From Desulfocapsa sp. (GTDB lineage Bacteria; Desulfobacterota; Desulfobulbia; Desulfobulbales; Desulfocapsaceae), in NCBI GenBank assembly GCA_016765495.1, contig JAESPV010000027.1:310001-374000 (forward strand): DNA of 64,000 bases. The letters are read 5' to 3'. Positions 33,804-41,965 of this stretch are shown in pieces (positions within the stretch are counted from its first letter, which is position 1; every line of letters begins with the position of its first letter). The position numbers were made by a program, and so were the translations under genes. Below the pieces are notes generated by a model that saw only the letters and a program-made list of their open reading frames with translations, made no database searches and was not told the origin of the DNA.

Positions 33804-34415
33804 ATGAAAGTCTCAAATAAACATTCTAAAATTATTGCCGGTGCAACAAAAGTTTTTGCCAAAAAAGGTTTTTTCAATGCCAGAATATCCGATATCGCCA
33901 GGGAAGCCAAGGTAGCCGATGGAACTATTTACCTTTACTTCAATAATAAGTTTGATATCCTTATCTCGGTTTTTGAAGAAGAAATCGGCAATTTAATCAA
34001 ACAAGTCAACAAACTGCTCGCCGCTGAAGATGACCCACGAAAGATGCTCGAAATTTTTGCCAGAAAGCATCTAACTGTAATGAAAAAAAACAAAAACCTG
34101 GCAGAAGTTATCCAGATTGAACTGAGACAAAGTGCCAAACTCGTAAAAGATTATCGAAATAACAGGTTCAGCGAATACATAAACATCATTTCTTTCATCA
34201 TAGAACTTGGGCAGGAACAGAACATTTACCGAATCTCCATTAACCCCTGCATAGCAAAACGAGCTTTTTTTGGTGCACTTGATGAAATTTCACGAATATG
34301 GACTGTGGGTACAACAACCGGGTTCACTGTTGAAGAAATCACCCAACAGATTTTAGAAATATTTCTATGTGGAATCCTCGAGCCCGAAGCGTCCTTTTCT
34401 TATACCATTAATTGA
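33804..34415 (+). CDS. fadR: TetR-family fatty acid regulator, FadR (YsiA)-like
   Basis: 203 residues. The N-terminal helix-turn-helix ISDIAREAKVADGTIYLYFNNKFDILISVFEEE is very close to B. subtilis FadR, and the ligand half keeps IQIELRQSAKLVKDYRN. FadR represses beta-oxidation genes and is released by long-chain acyl-CoA. The perfect operator in front supports the identity. It could also control purD-side or ole genes, but no second operator was noticed near them. Its stop overlaps the converging greA stop by 8 bases. Confidence 0.82.
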   Translation: MKVSNKHSKIIAGATKVFAKKGFFNARISDIAREAKVADGTIYLYFNNKFDILISVFEEEIGNLIKQVNKLLAAEDDPRKMLEIFARKHLTVMKKNKNLAEVIQIELRQSAKLVKDYRNNRFSEYINIISFIIELGQEQNIYRISINPCIAKRAFFGALDEISRIWTVGTTTGFTVEEITQQILEIFLCGILEPEASFSYTIN

Positions 34416-34893
34416 AGTTCGATGGTGTAATAGCGATAACTTCAAATTCTCTTGTTCCTCCTGGAGTATTGGTAACGACATCATCCCCTACTTCTTTTCC
34501 AAGAATACTTTTTCCAAGTGGCGAGAAGACTGATATTGATCCTTTCTTAACATCAGCTTCTTCAGCCCCTAACAGTTGATACGAAACTTCCTCGTCCGTA
34601 TCCATATCAAGTAATTCTACAACCGTACCAAAGACCGCTCTCGAGCAATCCACCATCACACAATCAATCACTTCAGCTCTGCCAAGTTTATCTTTTAAAT
34701 CCCTGATACGGGCTTCTATCATACCCTGTCGTTCTTTAGCTGCATGATACTCAGCGTTTTCCTTGAGGTCACCGTGTGCCCTTGCAATTTCTATAGCTTT
34801 TACAACAACGTGCCTTTCTACACGTTCAAGAGTGTTCAGTTCTTCTTTTAATTTAAGATGTCCTGTTTTTGACATCGGTACACGCTCAACCAT
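34408..34893 (-). CDS. greA: Transcription elongation factor GreA
   Basis: 161 residues from ATG 34893 with GGAGGAAG directly upstream. N-terminal coiled coil (LKLKEELNTLERVERHVVVKAIEIARAHGDLKENAEYHAAKERQ) carries the acidic tip D-x-x-E; C-terminal domain has LGAEEADVKKGSISVFSPLGKSILGKEVGD. GreA rescues backtracked RNA polymerase by stimulating transcript cleavage. Convergent with fadR. Confidence 0.95.
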   Translation of the reverse strand: MVERVPMSKTGHLKLKEELNTLERVERHVVVKAIEIARAHGDLKENAEYHAAKERQGMIEARIRDLKDKLGRAEVIDCVMVDCSRAVFGTVVELLDMDTDEEVSYQLLGAEEADVKKGSISVFSPLGKSILGKEVGDDVVTNTPGGTREFEVIAITPSNFN

Positions 34894-34966
34894 TACTTCC
34901 TCCAAATAAAAAAACAAAATCCTGCAAAGCTGTCGCTTCACAGGAGTGGTATGTGAATTATTCTTT

Positions 34967-37900
34967 CTACCAACGATAAATTACGGAGCACAAAATAGAT
35001 GTTTCCTCAACATTTGCTCCGCGAATAATTTCGAAACTGCTATTTAATAAAAGATGGCGACTCATTTCAAGGAAAATCTGCGCTTTGACCTCATGATTAT
35101 CATAGCCACCAATTTCATATCCGAATGAATATTCAAGAGTATAGTAGCTGGGAGCACCACGACCTAGTATATTTTCAGCCAACTGATGTTCAAAGGAAGC
35201 CGTAAATAAATGCTGCCAGTATTCATTTGGACTCCAATAGGGGTGATCGTCGGGACCGAAACCGGAGTCAAACGAATAATCACGTTTCATATTTCCTTCA
35301 GCACTACGGGAAAACTCATACCCGTATCGCAATTGAAGCATTGTGGGTTCACTGGCTAAGATATATGATGTCCATAATTCATATCTGTTCTGATGGTTAC
35401 CGTCGGAATATTCAGTGAAAAGATATTCTCCACCTCCAAAAAGGCGGGGAAGAATGTCCAATTTCATCCCTGCCCCATACTCTTTTTGGTAAATGCCTCT
35501 TTTTAATGACTCAAGGGTATCATCAACAACATCCTGAGAAAAACCAAGGTAACCAGAGGCCATATCTCCCACCCGGCCATTTACCTGAAAATTATACGGT
35601 ATAGTATTTTCATAATTATCATTATCCGTGTGATCAAAACCTACTGATACAAGAAAATCAAGATCATAAATAGGGCTCCACTTCATTTCAGCTTCGATAC
35701 GATTTCGCCAAAAGCTGTCATCGAGTTCAATAGATTCATTGAGGATACGTCTGACATCAAACAAAAATTCATGCTCAAGAGTTGGAAAGAACAGAGCTTG
35801 TAATCCTCCAGCCTTTTCTTTGAGATCAAAATACCCATCTCTCCCTTTTTTTTGACCAAATTCGTAAAAAGGCATCATTCGAGCTTTACGTTTAAGAGTA
35901 TTACGCTGGATAGCTTCCTCAAGATCTGGATATCCAGGACTTTCCTTTTTGATGATCTTGTAAAGAGCAGCCTCTTTCCCTGAAAAACCCAGTCGACTAT
36001 ATATCCCGGCAAGATCATATAAACTTTCCGGTGAAGAATCAGGTCTAAGCATGTCCTGGTATTCCTTCATAGCCTGATAATAATTTCCATCCACCATGGC
36101 CTCTCTAACAGAGAGTTCTCTCATTACTATTTGTTGCCATCGATAATTGGCATAGAGTTTTGAAGCAATTTGAACAACAGGAAGAGCTAAATTGTGTACG
36201 GTGAATTCCGGACTCATCACAACATCGAGTCTATCGGGTTCTGCTGGATTTGTGAACGTAATGGTATTTAAGAACGATTTTTCAGGTGGAGGAAGATGTA
36301 ATTGAATTTTGTTTGCATTCAGCAGCTCAGAAAATTCATGATCAACAGCAGGTATAAGAAGAGAACGATATAAGAGTAGTGCGTCTTCCCTTCTGTTATC
36401 TGCCCAGAAAGCCCTTGCGAGTAAAAGTCTTTGATTAATTGGCAGAGATTTTATATCCGGTACTACTTTACGCACACTTATTGTACTCTCTGCGCTCCGC
36501 ACAGGTTTCCATTCAGGAGCGAGTTCTTCTATCAGGTTACGAAATTTTGCATTCTTAAACTCTTTTTTTAATATATTTTGTTTGAAATATTCTTCATCGG
36601 GATACTCCAGTGCCAGTTTTTTGAAAAATGCAAGGGGAATAAAATCGTCCCCAATATCTTCCAGTAATTTTGCATGCATAACTCGTGCACGAAGCGAATC
36701 CGGATATTGAACAAGGAATTTCCTGCAAAGTTCAAGAGCTGTATGGTATTCACCATACTTTCTGTAAGTGACTGCATGCTTTAAATAATTTAATATTGGA
36801 AGCACGAGCACTGTTTTATTGAGTTTCTTACTTGTCACTTGATCCAGGATCTTTAAATCCATATCATCAGGATATATCGAAATAAGATTATGCAAAATTG
36901 CCTTAGCTTCTGGAAAGTCTTCATTCAGGTAATACGATTCGGCGAGAGCTGACCGTAGACTATAGCAGTGGTCAGCTATATCAGAGCAGGAAGAATCATG
37001 TTCATAAAGAAAATCTTCTGCCATTTCAATTGCAACTTCAAGCTGACCAGATTCTTTTAAAATCCTTATTTTGTCAATAAACAAATCGTAATCAGCATTC
37101 AAATCATCAGGCAGCAAGGAATGCGACGCCGTAACTAGAAGTTCGTACCATTTCCAAGCGTTGTGCCAGTCTTTTTGTGACAGATTTGTTTGAATTAATT
37201 GGCGTATTATCGTAAGTTTTTGCAGAGTGGCAGTCGTTTCGATCAATGAAGCCCTCAATTGCTGTTCTGTTTCAAAATACTTTTCTTCAGACGCCAGGAT
37301 TCTGATCAATTGTCCAGCAACAATTGAACGCTCCTCATAATTTAATTCAGTATTTTTTCGAAAGTCCTGATAGAATTTTCTTGCCTGGGAATAGAGATTG
37401 TTTAAAATTAAGGCTTCACCGTATAATAAATTCCCTTGCTTATAGATCGCAAACTGTTCTGATTTCAGCGGAAGAAGTTCATAAAAATAGTTTAGCTTAT
37501 TTACAAGGCCAACATCTCCAGAGAGTTTTAGACATTTCATCACAAGAGAATAATCTTCAGTAATTTGTAACAGATACTGTTTATAAAAATCCAATGCCTC
37601 AGTATAATCGCTGTTCTTTTCGGCTATCCTGGCACGAAGAAAAAAGTATTTTTTTCCCCGCTTCTCCTGAAGATTTAAAGAATTCAGGGTAGTGCGAGAA
37701 GCAGTGGTATCTCCAAAGTTAAAATGAAGCTCCGCCAACTTGAAAATAATTTTCTGGTCATCCGGGTTGTGAGTTTGGATAATTTGCAGTACTTCCAATA
37801 ATTCATTTTCTTTTCCCAATGCCTCAAGCTGTTCTGCCATGGAATAATACACTGCCAGACGATCAGGAATTACCTTCGCCAGGTCTCTCCAAAGATTCCA

Positions 37901-39001
37901 TGCGCCTTCATTCTCGACAATAACCAGAAGGTCATTGGCAAGGATGGCCTGTATACGTTTAATTTCGGAGACAACCTGTTTGTCATGCGGACTTCTCTTG
38001 CGATATTCTTCGTAATAGTACAAAGCCTTATCGGGTCGCCCTTTCTCATAAAGGTAGAGACTTCCTGTCTGTAAAAAAATAGCTGGGGAATCTTCTCCAT
38101 GGGCGATAAGAATCAGGAGATGTTCCAATGCTTTGTGTTCAAGATTATTTTCAAGATAATATGTAGAGAGTTTTTTATGAAATGGGATATAAAACGGATG
38201 ATACGTAAGGTACCCCAGCCAACATTTCAGTGACATTTCAATGTCACCTTCAGCTTGAAAGAGTGGCTCACTCTCCAGGTAATCAAGATCAGTTCCTGCA
38301 AACTCTGTTATAAGGGTTTTGTAGTAAACCGATGCCTTCGCATCATAACCAAGATCCTTACTCAACCTTGCAAGTTGTCTGAGAAAAGTCTCTTCGTCTG
38401 GAGCAAGGAGGCACAGTTGTTCCATCAAGGGATGGGCCAGCTCCTTGCGTCCCATGTTCTGTAAAGCTGTTATTTGACCTTTTAATGCTTCAAGGGAGAA
38501 AGGACCGTCAGGAGCCATATTATATACTTGGCTCAAGTATTTGGCAGCTCTCTCGTATCGTTTTTGCATAAGAGCTATGCGCCCGCCATAGAGTTGATAG
38601 TCAAGGGATGTCGAATCGATCTCAAGGAGCTTCTGATTTACTTTTCCAGCTTCCTGCCATTGTTCAATATCCATAAGAACAACGACGTATTCTCTCAGAG
38701 CCTCTTCGATCAGTGGTTTCTCGGCAAAAAGTTCCTGGTATCTAAGAATTGCATTCTGTTTGTCTCCATTTTTAACTGCAGACCTCGCTTTTTCCCAAAG
38801 TTCCATCCAGTGAGGTTGTTCTGTAATGTTTTTTAGAATGACTTCATGACTTGTCGCAGAAATTGTGGGAGTATTCTTTTGCTCTGCAAATAATGGATTG
38901 GGGTGACTTATAAAAAAGCACAAAAAAGCAAATTTAAGCGGATAGATAAAGAAATTGGATTTGTTACGTATCATACAGTCAGGAATTCTAATACATGCCA
39001 T
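34967..39001 (-). CDS. Giant TPR protein with C-terminal outer-membrane beta-barrel-like domain
   Basis: 1344 residues. A signal peptide is visible whether the start is 39001 or the second Met at 38974 (NFFIYPLKFAFLCFFISHPNPLFAE). Residues about 60-1000 consist of degenerate TPR units (e.g. AILRYQELFAEKP, ALEHLLILIAHGEDSP, ALLLYRSLLIP). The last 300 residues show alternating aromatic strands (YDLDFLVSVGFDH, YGAGMKLDILPRLFGGGEYLF, LQLRYGYEFSRS) and end in VIYRW, the aromatic end typical of outer-membrane barrels. The plan resembles exopolysaccharide export porins (PelB, PgaA, BcsC), but no polymer synthase is nearby. Role in envelope or polysaccharide export is inferred. Confidence 0.75.
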   Translation of the reverse strand: MACIRIPDCMIRNKSNFFIYPLKFAFLCFFISHPNPLFAEQKNTPTISATSHEVILKNITEQPHWMELWEKARSAVKNGDKQNAILRYQELFAEKPLIEEALREYVVVLMDIEQWQEAGKVNQKLLEIDSTSLDYQLYGGRIALMQKRYERAAKYLSQVYNMAPDGPFSLEALKGQITALQNMGRKELAHPLMEQLCLLAPDEETFLRQLARLSKDLGYDAKASVYYKTLITEFAGTDLDYLESEPLFQAEGDIEMSLKCWLGYLTYHPFYIPFHKKLSTYYLENNLEHKALEHLLILIAHGEDSPAIFLQTGSLYLYEKGRPDKALYYYEEYRKRSPHDKQVVSEIKRIQAILANDLLVIVENEGAWNLWRDLAKVIPDRLAVYYSMAEQLEALGKENELLEVLQIIQTHNPDDQKIIFKLAELHFNFGDTTASRTTLNSLNLQEKRGKKYFFLRARIAEKNSDYTEALDFYKQYLLQITEDYSLVMKCLKLSGDVGLVNKLNYFYELLPLKSEQFAIYKQGNLLYGEALILNNLYSQARKFYQDFRKNTELNYEERSIVAGQLIRILASEEKYFETEQQLRASLIETTATLQKLTIIRQLIQTNLSQKDWHNAWKWYELLVTASHSLLPDDLNADYDLFIDKIRILKESGQLEVAIEMAEDFLYEHDSSCSDIADHCYSLRSALAESYYLNEDFPEAKAILHNLISIYPDDMDLKILDQVTSKKLNKTVLVLPILNYLKHAVTYRKYGEYHTALELCRKFLVQYPDSLRARVMHAKLLEDIGDDFIPLAFFKKLALEYPDEEYFKQNILKKEFKNAKFRNLIEELAPEWKPVRSAESTISVRKVVPDIKSLPINQRLLLARAFWADNRREDALLLYRSLLIPAVDHEFSELLNANKIQLHLPPPEKSFLNTITFTNPAEPDRLDVVMSPEFTVHNLALPVVQIASKLYANYRWQQIVMRELSVREAMVDGNYYQAMKEYQDMLRPDSSPESLYDLAGIYSRLGFSGKEAALYKIIKKESPGYPDLEEAIQRNTLKRKARMMPFYEFGQKKGRDGYFDLKEKAGGLQALFFPTLEHEFLFDVRRILNESIELDDSFWRNRIEAEMKWSPIYDLDFLVSVGFDHTDNDNYENTIPYNFQVNGRVGDMASGYLGFSQDVVDDTLESLKRGIYQKEYGAGMKLDILPRLFGGGEYLFTEYSDGNHQNRYELWTSYILASEPTMLQLRYGYEFSRSAEGNMKRDYSFDSGFGPDDHPYWSPNEYWQHLFTASFEHQLAENILGRGAPSYYTLEYSFGYEIGGYDNHEVKAQIFLEMSRHLLLNSSFEIIRGANVEETSILCSVIYRW

Positions 39002-39133
39002 TTGGGGGGCTTTATAGAATTTTAATAGTATAAGAAATTATTCTGTAAGGTATTTTCACCCCTCAGGGAGGGGACTAAAAAAAGGTAGGTTCCAGAGGGC
39101 GTGTCAAGTATCAATTGACACGACACCACATAG

Positions 39134-40309
39134 TTAAGACTTGTAAAAAGAAACGATTTGCTCAACAACATATTTCTGCATTTCTAATGTCAACTCAGGG
39201 TATATGGGTAGTGCAAGACTACTCCGGGCAGCCTTCTCGGCATGAGGCAAAACAGGTCTGTCAATGAGCTCTGCAAGGCATTCCTGTTCGTGGAGACAGA
39301 GAGGGTAGTAGATTTCACAGCCGATATCCCTGGAAGTGAGCCATTTAATTAACCCATCCCGATTTTCAACAGTAATCACATACTGATTATAAATATGATA
39401 ATTCCTCGACGTACCTGAGAGTTCAGCCTGTTCTTTATAGACAGCCACTGGAACCTTTACCTTTTGTTCTTCAAGCAAAGAGGTTTCCGCGAAAAATGTA
39501 TTGTATGCCGAAGCATTTTCTCTTCTCGCAGCATGCCACTTCTCCAGATATTTCAGTTTGATTCGTAACACTGTGGCCTGAATCGGATCTAATCGAAAAT
39601 TTCCGCCAATTTCAGCATGATAATACTTAGGTTCTGCACCATGATTACGAAGCATCCGAACCAGTTCCCCAAACTTGGAATCATTACTGACAAGCATCCC
39701 GCCATCACCTATTCCTCCAAGATTTTTACTTGGAAAGAAAGAGAAACAGCCTGCAATCCCCATGGAGCCGCTTCGAACCCATCTACCTGACTCCAAGGGA
39801 TATTCCGCACCTATTGCCTGTGCTGCATCTTCAACAACCGGGATATCATATTGATCAGCTAAGGCCATGATAGCAGTCATATCTGCACATTGTCCATACA
39901 GATGTACAGGAATGATAGCTTTAATTGTTTTATCTGTATCATTCTTAAGAACAGCAGCCATTGCAAGTGGATCAATATTGTAGGAAACAGGATCAATATC
40001 AGCAAAAACAGGTTTAGCCCCACATCGTACTATAACACCCATGGTGGCAAAGAATGAGTAGGAGGTAGTCAGAACTCTATCTCCTGGTCCAATTTTTAAA
40101 GCCATGAGCGCAACAAGAAGCGCATCTGTTCCACTGGAAACACCAACGGCGCTGGCAGTATTACAATAGTTGGCCACTTCACTTTCAAGTCCAATTACTT
40201 CAGGGCCTTGAATATAAGTGGTTGAGTCAATAACCTTAGTAACGGCCTCAATTATTTCTTCACGTAAAGGTTTTAACTGGCTTCCAAGATCTAATAATGG
40301 AATTTTCAT
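39134..40309 (-). CDS. DegT/DnrJ/EryC1/StrS sugar aminotransferase
   Basis: 391 residues, PLP-dependent fold type I. SSGTDALLVALMAL, VPVHLYGQCADM, EDAAQAIGAEY and the PLP lysine in FFPSKNLGGIGDGG are all visible. Such enzymes aminate nucleotide-bound keto-sugars for surface polysaccharides. Start overlaps the end of the sigma-factor gene by 4 bases (ATGA), and the giant TPR gene follows 130 bases on, so an envelope-sugar operon is possible. Confidence 0.9.
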   Translation of the reverse strand: MKIPLLDLGSQLKPLREEIIEAVTKVIDSTTYIQGPEVIGLESEVANYCNTASAVGVSSGTDALLVALMALKIGPGDRVLTTSYSFFATMGVIVRCGAKPVFADIDPVSYNIDPLAMAAVLKNDTDKTIKAIIPVHLYGQCADMTAIMALADQYDIPVVEDAAQAIGAEYPLESGRWVRSGSMGIAGCFSFFPSKNLGGIGDGGMLVSNDSKFGELVRMLRNHGAEPKYYHAEIGGNFRLDPIQATVLRIKLKYLEKWHAARRENASAYNTFFAETSLLEEQKVKVPVAVYKEQAELSGTSRNYHIYNQYVITVENRDGLIKWLTSRDIGCEIYYPLCLHEQECLAELIDRPVLPHAEKAARSSLALPIYPELTLEMQKYVVEQIVSFYKS

Positions 40310-41304
40310 ACTTTCTGAACCATTCGCTTTCCATCAAAAAAGTCGATAATATCCGGCATTTCAGCTTCAAGGTATTTTTTCATTTTTTTCAATAAATTTA
40401 CTTCAATCTGACGAACACGTTCTCTTGAGATGCCAAAACGATCAGCAATTGTCTGTAGAGTAAGGGGTTCATCTGTAAGCAACCTTTCCTCGAGGATCAT
40501 TGTTTCTTTTTCATTAAGTTTTTCTTTAAGAATGGTCAACAAAGCAGCGAGTTTGGTTTTCATCTCCTCACCGGCTACTATATCTTCAATTTGCGGTCCA
40601 TTTGATGGAAGAAAACTTTTTTGTTCATCTTCAGAGTCAGAGCGAACGGGACTTTCCAGTGAGACATCCCAGCTATCCATCCTCTGACTCATTTCAATAA
40701 CTTCACTTTCCTTAACGCTTAGCCGCTCAGCAAGAAGTTTCACCTCAGGCTTAAAACCCTGAGATTCAAGTAGTTTCTTCTCTTTATTAAGAGAGAAAAA
40801 CAACTTTCTCTGAGCCTGAGTTGTGCCGATCTTGACCAACCGCCAGTTATCCATAATAAATTTCAGGATATATGCACGAATCCAATATGCTGCGTAATAG
40901 GAAAATTTAACACCTCGGTAGGGGTCAAACTTCTTCGTTGCCTGAACCAGCCCTACATTTCCTTCCTGAATCAGATCCATAAAATTCTGCATCCAGTATT
41001 TCTGAAAATCCATGGCAACTTTAACAACAAGGCGGAGATTAGCTGAAACCAGCCTGTACGCAGCATCACGATCATCATTTTCACGAAAACGAATAGCTAA
41101 CTCATCCGTTTCTTCACGGCTGAGAAGTTCATACTGGCTTATCTCCTGCAAATATCTGTGCAATGCAGGATTACTAACTGTTGGCAGGTTAGCATCATCA
41201 GATAAAGCAAGCAAAGGATTTTCATGATGGCCTATATTAACAGCCATTTTCGCATCCTTCTTTTTCCGGGTAGTTTTTTTTGTATTTTTTTTCTTTGAGG
41301 TCAT
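40306..41304 (-). CDS. rpoH: Sigma-32-like alternative sigma factor
   Basis: 332 residues. The first 20 are very Lys/Thr-rich (KKKNTKKTTRKKKDAK), unusual for RpoH. Region 2 is NFMDLIQEGNVGLVQATKKFDPYRGVKFSYYAAYWIRAYILKFI (read in two parts) with the RpoH-like AYWIRA; region 4 is LTLQTIADRFGISRERVRQIEVNLLKKMKKYL. Known RpoH proteins have a QRKLFFNLR box; here TQAQRKLFFSLNKEKK is close, supporting sigma-32 type. Target genes cannot be told. It is coupled to an aminotransferase gene. Confidence 0.85.
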   Translation of the reverse strand: MTSKKKNTKKTTRKKKDAKMAVNIGHHENPLLALSDDANLPTVSNPALHRYLQEISQYELLSREETDELAIRFRENDDRDAAYRLVSANLRLVVKVAMDFQKYWMQNFMDLIQEGNVGLVQATKKFDPYRGVKFSYYAAYWIRAYILKFIMDNWRLVKIGTTQAQRKLFFSLNKEKKLLESQGFKPEVKLLAERLSVKESEVIEMSQRMDSWDVSLESPVRSDSEDEQKSFLPSNGPQIEDIVAGEEMKTKLAALLTILKEKLNEKETMILEERLLTDEPLTLQTIADRFGISRERVRQIEVNLLKKMKKYLEAEMPDIIDFFDGKRMVQKV

Positions 41305-41965
41305 ATCCTCTATCTCATGTTCATATGAATGCCTGATTACAGTGGATTTATTCTACAAAATCATCTTCAGACAATGTCTGTATTATTACTACTGCTACAG
41401 GAAAAGGCAATCATTATATCAAAGTTCTGGAGGTTCGACATAAGGCCAGGCGTAATCATCACACACCGTTACAAGCGCTGTGAGAGCACGCCTGTTGTCA
41501 CTTGAACGGTTCAGGCGCTAGTGCTTAAGGGGATGTTACAAAGTGGTGCAACACCCAAATGACGTAATAAAGGGAGACAGGTTTTTCATCCCCAAAAAAA
41601 CAGTTCAGCCTAGGGAAAGCCTTGAAGTTACGTGTAATCCTGAAAACTCATATTGCGCCCAAACAATGTCCTGGTAAGAACGAATCAACAAATAGCGATT
41701 GACAAACCGATTAGGGGTTAATAAAACATCTACAACTTTGGCCATAAAAACAGATCAAAGTCTTCAGGTAGTCATAAATACTAGACCTGATATTCCAATT
41801 TTGGAACGGGAACTCAACAATTTGAGCATATTACACCGCTACTCCCCTTACTCTTCTCCATGGAAAAGCTTTCCAGGCGGTAAAACATCCCTGCTAATTC
41901 AAACAGCCTGAACGTTGGCACCAAACATTGCTCAGTTTTGCAAAAACAGTTATAAACTCAAAATA
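41305..41965. other. Long gene-free region between rpoH-like gene and topB, partly structured
   Basis: 660 bases with no convincing coding frame. On the minus strand a TATAAT lies at 41413-41418, a possible -10 for the sigma-factor gene. Between 41480 and 41600 there are several stems: AGCACGCCTG with CAGGC(GCTA)GTGCT, GGTG-CAA-CACC inside a longer GGGGATG/CATCCCC pair (41530-41536 with about 41589-41595). This could be a leader or a small RNA; I cannot match it to 6S, SRP, tmRNA or RNase P RNA. The 41699-41911 frame starts at TTG with no ribosome site. Confidence 0.4.

Noticed and set aside
41420-41640. Possible 6S RNA, tmRNA or RNase P RNA
   Set aside because: The tmRNA ends, the RNase P core motifs and the 6S central bubble could not be found, so no RNA family name is given.
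41699-41911. 70-codon plus-strand frame before topB
   Set aside because: TTG start, no ribosome site, no domain; composition like random non-coding DNA.
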